In this document: positions 57,653-64,000 of the stretch, one piece after another | Position numbering within the stretch: the stretch's first letter is position 1 | Layout of the letters: the number at the start of each line of letters is the position of its first letter | Assembly (NCBI GenBank): GCA_004340125.1 | Contig: SLUK01000014.1 | Coordinates: 1-64,000, forward strand | Direction: 5' to 3' | Source of the DNA: Harryflintia acetispora | GTDB taxonomy: Bacteria; Bacillota; Clostridia; Oscillospirales; Ruminococcaceae | Length of the DNA: 64,000 bases | The notes under the pieces: model-generated | What the model was told of the DNA's origin: nothing | The model's input: only the letters and a program-made list of their open reading frames with translations | Databases searched by the model: none | Program-made: the position numbers and the translations under genes

Positions 57653-60061
57653 ATGGCCTACACCGTGCAGCAGATCAAAACGATGATCATAAAAGAGCTT
57701 CAGGAAACGCTGGGCACCACGCCCGACAAGGCGTCGGACGCCCAGTTTTATAAGGCCACCGTGCCGGTGGTCAAGGAAATCCTGGAGGAGAAACGCCGCC
57801 ACTTCATGTCCCAGAGCCGCTCGCAGGGGAAAAAGCAGGTCTATTACCTGTGCATGGAATTCCTGCTCGGGCGCTCGCTCAAAAACAGCCTTTCCAACCT
57901 GTGCATGGTCGAAAGCTTCCAGCAGGCGCTGGGGGAGCTCGACGTCAAGCTCGACAACCTCTATGAATACGAGCCGGACGCGGGGCTGGGCAACGGCGGG
58001 CTTGGGCGGCTGGCCGCCTGCTATATGGACGCCCTGGCCACCGACGGGTACCCCGCGATGGGGTACTCGATCCTCTATGAGTACGGGATTTTCAAGCAGC
58101 AGATCATCGACGGCTGGCAGAACGAGCTGCCCGACTACTGGCTGCCGGGCGGCGAGGTATGGCTCACCCCCATGCCCGAGCACGCGGTCGAGGTGCGCTT
58201 CGGCGGGCAGGTCAGCGAGAGCTGGGACCACAACTACCACAATGTCGAATACAAGGGCTACAGCTCGGTGATGGCCGTCCCCTACGACATCTGCATCTCC
58301 GGCTACAACACCAAGGCGGTCAGCCGCCTGCGGCTGTGGAAGGCGAAGAGCACCGGTTTCAACATGGAGCTGTTCAACAAGGGCGAGTATTCCTCGGTGC
58401 TGGGCGAGGGGATGATGGGCGAGGCGATCAGCAAGGTGCTCTACCCCAACGACAACCACCGCGAGGGCAAGGCGCTGCGCCTGCGCCAGCAGTATTTCCT
58501 CACCGCCGCCTCGATCGCGGACATCGTGCGCCGGCACATCGAAACCTACGGCACGCTCGACAACCTCCCCGAGAAGAACGCCATCCACCTCAACGACACC
58601 CATCCCACCCTGGCGATCCCCGAGCTCATGCGCATCCTGCTCGACGAGTGCGGCTACAGCTGGGAGCACGCCTACCATATCGTGAGCGCCACCTTCGCCT
58701 ACACCAACCACACCGTCATGCCCGAGGCGCTGGAGGTCTGGAACATCGACCTCTTTAGGTCCCTGCTGCCGCGCATCTACCAGATCATCTGCGAGATGAA
58801 CGCACGGCTCTGCGCCGAGCTGTACGACGCGCACCACCTGCAAAGCGAGCAGGTCGCGCGCATGGCCATCCTCACCGACCGGGACATCCGCATGGCCAAC
58901 CTCGCCGTGGCGGTCTGCCACAGCGTCAACGGGGTCTCCAAGCTGCACAGCGAAATCCTCAAGGACGAGGTCTTCCACGACTTTTACACCCTCACCCCGC
59001 AGAAGTTCGGCAACGTCACCAACGGGATCGCCTCCCGGCGCTGGCTGCACCAGTCCAACCCGGGGCTGAGTTCCCTGTGCGCCGAGCTGCTGGGAGAAAA
59101 CTACCTCAACGACATGGACTCCCTGCGGGGCCTGCAAAAATACCGGGACGACTCCTCGGTGCTCGAGCGCCTGGCCGCCATCAAGCGGCAGAACAAGCAG
59201 TCCCTCTCGGACTACCTGGTGCGCCACGGGGGCGCGGCGCTCAATGTTGATTCCATCTTCGACGTGCAGGTCAAGCGCATGCACGAGTATAAGCGCCAGC
59301 ATCTCAATGCCCTGCGCATCCTCTCGCTCTACCAGTACCTGAAAGCGAACCCGAACGCCGACTTCACCCCCCGCACCTTCATCTTCGGGGCCAAGGCGGC
59401 GCCGGGATACTTCCTCGCCAAGCAGATCATCAAGCTGATCTGCACCATGCGGGACATGATCGAGCGCGACGAGAGCGTGCGCGACAAGCTGCGGATCGTC
59501 TACCTCGAGGACTACCGCGTCACCCTCTCCGAAATCCTGATGCCCGCCTCCGAGGTCAGCGAGCAGATTTCGCTGGCCGGCACCGAGGCCAGCGGCACGA
59601 GCAACATGAAGTTCATGCTCAGCGGCGCCATCACCCTGGGCACGATGGACGGGGCCAACGTCGAAATCTACGACGAGGTCGGGGCGGACAACATCGTCAT
59701 CTTCGGCATGACCACCGCCGAGGTCTCGGCCCTGCGCCAGAAGGGCTACTCGGCGCACGAAATCTACGGGAAGAACGCCACGCTGCGCGCGGCGGTGGAT
59801 ATGCTCAAAAACGGGATTAACGGCGAGCAGTTCATGGACATCTACAACTCCCTCGTCTTCAAGGACCCCTATATGGTTTTCGCGGACTTCGACAGCTACC
59901 TCGAGGCCAGCAAAAAAACCGCCTCCCTCTATACCGATACCCGCCGCTGGCAGCAGATGTCGCTGCAAAACACCGCCTGCTCCGGGATTTTCTGCGCCGA
60001 CCGCTCGATCCGGGAATACGCCCGGAATATCTGGAAGCTCGACGAGCCCAGCGCGCGCTAA
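57653..60061 (+). CDS. glgP: Glycogen/maltodextrin phosphorylase
   Basis: An 802-aa GT35 enzyme of normal length. CMEFLLGRSLKNSL and GNGGLGRLAACYMD lie in the N-terminal half, and the active site segment EASGTSNMKFMLSG carries the Lys that holds pyridoxal phosphate. It releases glucose-1-phosphate from alpha-1,4-glucans by phosphorolysis. It is followed after 21 bases by a GH13 gene, so the two form an operon for storage or imported glucan use, complementing malQ at 26833. Confidence 0.97.
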   Translation: MAYTVQQIKTMIIKELQETLGTTPDKASDAQFYKATVPVVKEILEEKRRHFMSQSRSQGKKQVYYLCMEFLLGRSLKNSLSNLCMVESFQQALGELDVKLDNLYEYEPDAGLGNGGLGRLAACYMDALATDGYPAMGYSILYEYGIFKQQIIDGWQNELPDYWLPGGEVWLTPMPEHAVEVRFGGQVSESWDHNYHNVEYKGYSSVMAVPYDICISGYNTKAVSRLRLWKAKSTGFNMELFNKGEYSSVLGEGMMGEAISKVLYPNDNHREGKALRLRQQYFLTAASIADIVRRHIETYGTLDNLPEKNAIHLNDTHPTLAIPELMRILLDECGYSWEHAYHIVSATFAYTNHTVMPEALEVWNIDLFRSLLPRIYQIICEMNARLCAELYDAHHLQSEQVARMAILTDRDIRMANLAVAVCHSVNGVSKLHSEILKDEVFHDFYTLTPQKFGNVTNGIASRRWLHQSNPGLSSLCAELLGENYLNDMDSLRGLQKYRDDSSVLERLAAIKRQNKQSLSDYLVRHGGAALNVDSIFDVQVKRMHEYKRQHLNALRILSLYQYLKANPNADFTPRTFIFGAKAAPGYFLAKQIIKLICTMRDMIERDESVRDKLRIVYLEDYRVTLSEILMPASEVSEQISLAGTEASGTSNMKFMLSGAITLGTMDGANVEIYDEVGADNIVIFGMTTAEVSALRQKGYSAHEIYGKNATLRAAVDMLKNGINGEQFMDIYNSLVFKDPYMVFADFDSYLEASKKTASLYTDTRRWQQMSLQNTACSGIFCADRSIREYARNIWKLDEPSAR

Positions 60062-60082
60062 GGGCCAAAAGGAGACCTTTTT

Positions 60083-61939
60083 ATGTACACCTTCCCCTAT
60101 GACAGCTTCGATGCGCTCCACAAGTCCCCCTTCGGGGCGGTGCGCACCGGGGTGCAGATCACCTTCTCGATCTCGCTGAGCGACTCCATCCTGCCCACGC
60201 GCTGCGAGCTGCTGCTCTATAAGGCGGATGAGTTCGACGCCCCCGCCCGCTATGAGATGACCATCAACCGCGCGCACGTTGGCTATAACCGCTACGGCTG
60301 CACCATCCTGCCCGAGCCGGTGGGACAGCTCTATTTCTATTGCTTCGAGGTGACGGTCGGCGGCGAGCGCCGGCAGATCAGGCGGGTCGATTCGCATTAT
60401 GGGGATTTCGACGAGAACGGCGCGCTCTGGCAGCTGACCGTCTATGACCGGGACTTCCACGCGCCGCAGCTCTACTCCCGCGGGATCATCTATCAGATTT
60501 TCCCCGACCGCTTCTATAATTCCGGCGTACCCAAGGACAATGTGCCGAAGGACCGCACCCTCCATCAAAATTGGAACGACATGCCCGAGTACCTGCCCAA
60601 TCAAAACGGGGAGATCACCAACTCGGACTACTTCGGGGGTGATTTGCGCGGGATCGCCGAGCAGCTCGATTACCTGCAGGATTTGGGCGTTTCGCTGATC
60701 TACTTAAACCCCATCTTCGAGGCGCACTCCAACCACCGCTATAACGTGGCGAACTACTTCAAGGTCGACCCGCTGCTGGGCACCAACGAGGACTTCCAGC
60801 TGCTCTGCCGGCAGGCCAGGGCGCGCGGAATCGGGATCGTGCTCGACGGGGTCTTCAGCCACACCGGTTCGGACAGCGTCTACTTCAACAAGGCCGGGCG
60901 TTACGGCGAGGGCGGGGCCTACCGCGACCCGAAAAGTCCCTACCGCGACTGGTATAAGTTCACCGAATATCCGCAGAAGTACCACTCCTGGTGGGGGTTC
61001 GAGACCCTGCCCGAGATCATCGAGGAGAACGAGGACTACCTCGAATTCATCTGCGGGGAACACGGGGTCATCCGCTACTGGATGTCCCTGGGCGCGCAGG
61101 GCTTCCGGCTGGACGTGGCTGACGAGCTGCCCGACGTGATCCTGGACCGGCTGCGCCAGGCGGTCAAGGCCGCCAACCCCGAGGGGATTTTGATCGGGGA
61201 GGTCTGGGAGGACGCCTCGAACAAGATCAGCTACTCCCAGCGCCGGCATTACCTGTTGGGCTCTCAGCTCGACTCGGTGATGAACTACCCCTTTATGAAC
61301 GCCATCCTGCGCTATGTGCGCTACGGGGACAGCAACACCCTCTACCACGGAATCCTTACCATCCTGGAAAACTACCCGGCCCCGGCGGTCCAGATGCTCT
61401 TCAGTTCCCTCTCCACCCACGACACCCCGCGCGCGATCACCCAGCTCGCCGGGGAGGAATACAAGGGCGGGGACCGCTCCTGGCAGGCGCAGCATTATCT
61501 GCTCCCGCCCGAAATGTACCGGCGCGGCTGCTCGCTGCTGCTGATCGCCTACACCATCCTGTATTTCCTGCCCGGGAACCCCTGCCTGTACTACGGGGAC
61601 GAGATGGGGGTTTGCGGCTGGCGCGATCCCTTCAACCGCACCACCTACCCCTGGAACAGCGGGGACGAGGCGCTGCGCGAGCGCTTCCGGCTTTTGGGGA
61701 GCCTCTACCGGGAGAACGCCTTTTTGGCGGAAGCCAACTTCCTGCCGGTCTCCTGCACCGGGGAGGTGTTCGTCTTCACGCGGGACGCCCAGTCCCGCGC
61801 GCTGACCGTGGCTGTCAACCGCTCGGACGCGCCGCAGGACGTTTCGCTCGTCACCGAGCAGGGGGAGCAGACCGTCATCACCGGCAGCTACGAGGACGGG
61901 GTGCTGGGGCCGCTCTCGGCGGTGGTTATTGTTGAATAA
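60083..61939 (+). CDS. GH13 alpha-amylase-family enzyme (neopullulanase/cyclomaltodextrinase-like)
   Basis: A 618-aa protein without signal peptide. An N-terminal beta-sandwich (about residues 1-125) precedes the barrel. IYQIFPDRFYN opens the barrel, DGVFSHTG is region I, GFRLDVADELP holds the nucleophile Asp, LIGEVWEDAS the acid/base Glu, and STHDTPRA the transition-state Asp. A C-terminal beta domain ends the protein. It hydrolyses alpha-1,4 and possibly alpha-1,6 linkages of imported or stored glucans. AAAAGGAG precedes the ATG. Confidence 0.93.
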   Translation: MYTFPYDSFDALHKSPFGAVRTGVQITFSISLSDSILPTRCELLLYKADEFDAPARYEMTINRAHVGYNRYGCTILPEPVGQLYFYCFEVTVGGERRQIRRVDSHYGDFDENGALWQLTVYDRDFHAPQLYSRGIIYQIFPDRFYNSGVPKDNVPKDRTLHQNWNDMPEYLPNQNGEITNSDYFGGDLRGIAEQLDYLQDLGVSLIYLNPIFEAHSNHRYNVANYFKVDPLLGTNEDFQLLCRQARARGIGIVLDGVFSHTGSDSVYFNKAGRYGEGGAYRDPKSPYRDWYKFTEYPQKYHSWWGFETLPEIIEENEDYLEFICGEHGVIRYWMSLGAQGFRLDVADELPDVILDRLRQAVKAANPEGILIGEVWEDASNKISYSQRRHYLLGSQLDSVMNYPFMNAILRYVRYGDSNTLYHGILTILENYPAPAVQMLFSSLSTHDTPRAITQLAGEEYKGGDRSWQAQHYLLPPEMYRRGCSLLLIAYTILYFLPGNPCLYYGDEMGVCGWRDPFNRTTYPWNSGDEALRERFRLLGSLYRENAFLAEANFLPVSCTGEVFVFTRDAQSRALTVAVNRSDAPQDVSLVTEQGEQTVITGSYEDGVLGPLSAVVIVE

Positions 61940-61940
61940 G

Positions 61941-61972
61941 AAAAAGGAAGGAGAATCTCCTTCCTTTTTTGT
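61941..61972 (+). terminator. Terminator of glgP-GH13 operon
   Basis: An AAGGAAGGAGA stem pairs with TCTCCTTCCTT around a small ATC-type loop and is followed by TTTTTT, directly after the stop codon. Confidence 0.9.
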
Positions 61973-62004
61973 TTGGGTTTCCAAAGGGCTAAGTGCGCCC
62001 CGCC

Positions 62005-62694
62005 CTAGTCCGGCTCCTCGTCGGGCGGCTGGGGAAACCACATGCGCTCAAAAGTATCCAGGTTTTGTTGCGGGCACTCCAACGCAATGCGCTGGCGCAG
62101 CAGGCTGACGGTCGCCTCCCGGTAGCCCGCCAGAAATTCCTGCCACAGGGTGGTGGGCAGCAGATACTGCCGCAGCAGGCTGTGCAGCGCCTCAAACGGG
62201 GCGGGGTCCGGAAGCTCATCGCGGTAGCGGTCGGCCACCAGGTAGCACAAATAAGCGGAGTTGAGCTTACGCTCGTACTTCTCGTACAGTCCGCAGTACC
62301 AATCGCTATAATGCGATTCCAGATACAAGTCGGCAAATTCCAGCGCATAGCGCGCAAACTTCAGCGGCTCCTTCTCCCGGTGCGGCACCGGCTCGCCCAT
62401 AAGTTTCTCGGCATAGCTACGGTAGGCGCTGTCGGCAGAGCTAAAATTCTCAATCGTGCGCAGGGCCTCGCTCCCGCAAAATTTGCCGCAGGAGCGCGCA
62501 TGCGCGTGGGAAATCTGCGTTTCGCTGCCATAGACGCAGCCGTAGAGCCAGAAGAAGAGAGTGTCCCGGTCGCCGGGCAGGCCGTCGAGCGCCTGAAGCG
62601 CCTTCTCGAGCCGGCGACCGAGGGTGAATTCTTCCCGCGAGGTTCGGCCCCAGAAAACCACCGGGCTCGGTAGGATTTTTTCGTTTTCTTCCAT
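62005..62694 (-). CDS. Hypothetical protein, 229 aa
   Basis: A soluble, mostly helical protein with no recognised family. Visible segments are EFTLGRRLEKALQALDGLPG, LFFWLYGCVYGSE, SSADSAYRSYAEKLMGE, YALEFADLYLESHYSDWYCG and LNSAYLCYLVADRYRDEL. Aromatic residues and Glu are frequent; the C-terminus is acidic (PDEEPD). AGGGGG precedes the ATG at 62694. The upstream region contains a minus-strand promoter at 63117-63145 that could give it a leader of about 400 bases with several hairpins. It converges on the GH13 gene. Function unknown. Confidence 0.65.
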   Translation of the reverse strand: MEENEKILPSPVVFWGRTSREEFTLGRRLEKALQALDGLPGDRDTLFFWLYGCVYGSETQISHAHARSCGKFCGSEALRTIENFSSADSAYRSYAEKLMGEPVPHREKEPLKFARYALEFADLYLESHYSDWYCGLYEKYERKLNSAYLCYLVADRYRDELPDPAPFEALHSLLRQYLLPTTLWQEFLAGYREATVSLLRQRIALECPQQNLDTFERMWFPQPPDEEPD

Positions 62695-62761
62695 TTTTTC
62701 TTTCCCCCTTGACCGCGCCCGGCGGGTTGTTCCGGGCGCCTTTAAAGTCAAGGGGTTTTCC

Positions 62762-62791
62762 GCGGGACGGGGAAGCCGGCCCCCGTCCCGC
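62762..62791. other. GC-rich stem-loop upstream of the 229-aa gene
   Basis: An 11-bp perfect stem (62762-62772 with 62781-62791, eight-base loop) lies about 70 bases upstream of the start of the 229-aa gene. The stretch 62695-62950 has no credible ORF; it also contains a GCCTC-TTC-GAGGC hairpin near 62885-62900. Confidence 0.5.
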
Positions 62792-62951
62792 ACGGGGAAC
62801 CCCCGCAGGGCGCACTTTGCCAGAGCCAAATGCCGCCCGCAAAGGGTGCCGCTGCAAATGAAAAAGCGCATATCGGGTGTGCCTCGAAGAGGCAACGCAA
62901 CCCAACATGCGCAAAAAATGCGTTTTTTCCTGGCCGGACGGCGCACAGTCC

Positions 62952-62980
62952 TTCTCAAGGAGAGGAAAATGTGTTATAAT
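62952..62980 (+). promoter_or_regulatory. Extended -10 promoter facing right
   Basis: TTCTCA, 17 bases, then TATAAT (62975-62980) with a TG-N extension at 62972-62974. It would transcribe the structured segment 62985-63116 on the plus strand. Confidence 0.6.
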
Positions 62981-63116
62981 CGTAGCGAGGAACGCTACGG
63001 TGCCGGAATTCCGGTAGGACGTTGGGTGCCTAGTACACCTGACGGACTGGTCTCTCGTGGTAACGACACGGGAGGCTGCCGTGGCTTTCTCTTTTGCAAG
63101 AAAACCCCATGGGTCT
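62981..63116. ncRNA. Candidate structured RNA between two inward-facing promoters
   Basis: The 136-base segment folds on either strand into several hairpins: GTAGCG-AGGAA-CGCTAC, CCGGAATTCCGG, GTTGGGTG-N7-CACCTGAC, and CTCTCGTG-N7-CACGGGAG. There is no credible ORF. Promoters point into it from both sides (62952-62980 plus, 63117-63145 minus). I could not match it to tRNA, tmRNA, SRP, 6S, RNase P or a riboswitch class. The orientation is undecided; the minus-strand transcript could be the leader of the 229-aa gene. Confidence 0.45.
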
Positions 63117-63145
63117 ATTATAGCACGGGCGGGAGAAAAAGGCAA
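63117..63145 (-). promoter_or_regulatory. Sigma-A-type promoter facing left
   Basis: TTGCCT (63140-63145) and TATAAT (63117-63122) on the minus strand with 17-base spacing. It may drive the structured segment and the 229-aa gene. Confidence 0.65.
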
Positions 63146-63865
63146 GAAAAAAGGGGGATATTGGGGGATTTGGGCGAAAAGCGAAATCCCCTTTTTGGTG
63201 GCGGCGGGGCTGTCTGCGGGTGCGCGGGCGGCGGCCGTTTTTTCAGGGGAGAAGATGGCGGCGGGGCCGCCATGGGGAAACCCCTTGATAGGGTTTCCCC
63301 ACGCAAAAACCTCCCACTGGGAGCTTTTTGCTCCCCTTCCTGATCCGGGGGAGGATTTGTGGACGCGAGTGACAGCTAACCGCCCTGAAAGGGGGCACAC
63401 GGGGGGAAACGGCTCGTTTCCAGCCCGTGAGGCGCACCGCTCGCAAAGCGAGCCTGCATTTTTGGTCGGGCGCCAAAAATGCGTGCGCCTAAGCTCCCCT
63501 TCCTGATCCGAGGGGGGGATTCCGTCAAGGCGAGTGGCAGCAACCCGGAAAGACCGCGGGCTCTGCCCGCACCCGCCAAAGGACTTAGTCCTTTGGAAAC
63601 CGATCGGGAAAGCTCCGGCGGGGGGAAACCTCCTGCGCGGGAAAGGGCCCCCGAAGGGGGTGCAATCGTCGTTGCAATCAGTGTCCTGCGCGGGCAAAAA
63701 GCCCCGCTCCGGGTTTCCGGAGCGGGGCTTCGCATTTCGCGGCGAGCGCAAATGTGTATAGTCCGCGCGTGGTCGCGCGAGGAGATGCTTTCATTTCCCC
63801 CTTTCTTTTCAAACAAAAGAAAGGGGTCGGGGTGCGGGGCGGACAGCCCCGAAGCGGCCCCGCCG
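63146..63865. other. Repeat-rich noncoding region, about 720 bp
   Basis: No ORF here has convincing coding character. A direct repeat beginning GCTCCCCTTCCTGATCCG occurs at about 63329 and 63493, each followed by a similar GGGATT...GCGAGTG-CAGC tail. Several hairpins are present: GGGGAAACCC with its complement near 63275-63300, CCAAAGGACT/AGTCCTTTGG near 63580-63600, and others. I read it as an intergenic repeat cluster rather than genes. Confidence 0.55.
63699..63730. terminator. Strong stem-loop in the repeat-rich region
   Basis: A perfect 14-bp stem (63699-63712 with 63717-63730, loop GTTT) is preceded by an A-run. On the minus strand it is followed by TTTTTGCCC, so it would terminate the gene at 63866-64000 about 135 bases after its stop. 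Confidence 0.7.
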
Positions 63866-64000
63866 CTACTTGAGCTTCACATAAATCAGTTTACTGCTGC
63901 CCTCGCCGCCGCGCTCGCTCTGGATTTCAAACATCCCCAGCGAACGGATGAAGGGGGTCAGCTTGCTGTAGCCGTAGTTGCGCACGTCAAAGTCCGGGTA
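63866..64000 (-). CDS. C-terminal fragment of an OST-HTH/LOTUS-domain protein (NYN-type)
   Basis: Only the last 44 codons are in the window; the gene runs off the right edge. The reading includes YPDFDVRNYGYSKLTPFIRS, then LGMFEIQSERGEGSSKLIYV, and ends in KLK. This matches the end of an OST-HTH/LOTUS domain, in which a FD-R-YGY-KL-F pattern is followed by a beta hairpin. In bacteria the domain usually follows a NYN (LabA/DUF88) nuclease domain. The NYN part is outside the window, so the full architecture is inferred. Confidence 0.7.
   Translation of the reverse strand, partial: YPDFDVRNYGYSKLTPFIRSLGMFEIQSERGGEGSSKLIYVKLK

Noticed and set aside
57650..60604. Minus-strand open frame of nearly 1000 codons opposite glycogen phosphorylase
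   Set aside because: It runs opposite glgP and part of the GH13 gene, both with complete active sites. Such long shadows are common in GC-rich DNA.
62981..63116. Guanidine-I (ykkC) riboswitch, suggested by CTAG and GGACTGGTC
   Set aside because: The two short matches are too close together and the downstream conserved GGG-AAAAGCCCGGGAGA-type block is absent.
62450..63751. Minus-strand open frame of 433 codons through the structured RNA segment
   Set aside because: It runs through hairpins, repeats and promoters, overlaps the 229-aa gene in another frame and has low-complexity composition.

Overview
The window is about 64 kb of GC-rich chromosome with AGGAGG-type ribosome binding sites and short AT-rich promoter gaps. 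It has YesM/YesN two-component proteins, LacI regulators, ATPase-less CUT1 sugar transporters, split transketolase, a DUF1540 protein, a NusG domain II protein and a U32 peptidase. This points to a Gram-positive anaerobe of the class Clostridia, probably a gut Oscillospirales-like species. That placement is inferred from gene content only. No rRNA, tRNA, CRISPR array or prophage was seen.

Region 1 (1-12.6 kb) is a sugar-catabolic island. On the minus strand it holds a truncated HpcH/HpaI-type aldolase, an L-fucose-isomerase-like protein, an aldehyde dehydrogenase, a class II ketose-bisphosphate aldolase and a PfkB kinase. Divergent to these are a YesN response regulator and a YesM histidine kinase. 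A zinc alcohol dehydrogenase and a CUT1 ABC importer follow. Region 2 (12.9-23.4 kb, plus strand) is a second island: LacI regulator, split transketolase, FGGY kinase, DUF5060/DUF4038-like intracellular glycosidase, another CUT1 importer and a second fucose-isomerase-like protein, closed by a strong terminator. Its content resembles the transketolase route for D-apiose.

Region 3 (23.5-32.8 kb) has a DUF2461 protein, a MATE exporter and a possible AbiJ-like protein. It then has a minus-strand maltodextrin-type operon (LacI, binding protein, two permeases, malQ) behind a clear promoter with a phased operator array. Region 4 (33-44 kb) is mixed: homocysteine methyltransferase, a secreted Cys/His-rich peptide, small coupled ORFs, a Mn2+ (yybP-ykoY) riboswitch before a P-type ATPase, a manganese catalase, DUF1540, an ECF sigma/anti-sigma pair, a serine recombinase, a cation:proton antiporter and a NusG domain II protein.

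Region 5 (44.3-57.3 kb, all minus strand) is housekeeping: aspS, hisS, mgsA, minD, PBP2, mreD, mreC, mreB, maf, dut, a U32 peptidase and zapA. Region 6 (57.6-64 kb) has glycogen phosphorylase and a GH13 enzyme, which with malQ would complete alpha-glucan use. It then has an unknown protein, a promoter-flanked structured segment, repeat-rich noncoding DNA and the C-terminus of a LOTUS-like protein.

The most interesting signals are the apiose-like island, a nested palindromic in-frame insertion in the alcohol dehydrogenase gene, two candidate structured RNAs without an obvious family, a dispersed 60-99 bp repeat family, and hairpins at the binding-protein/permease junction of all three importers.
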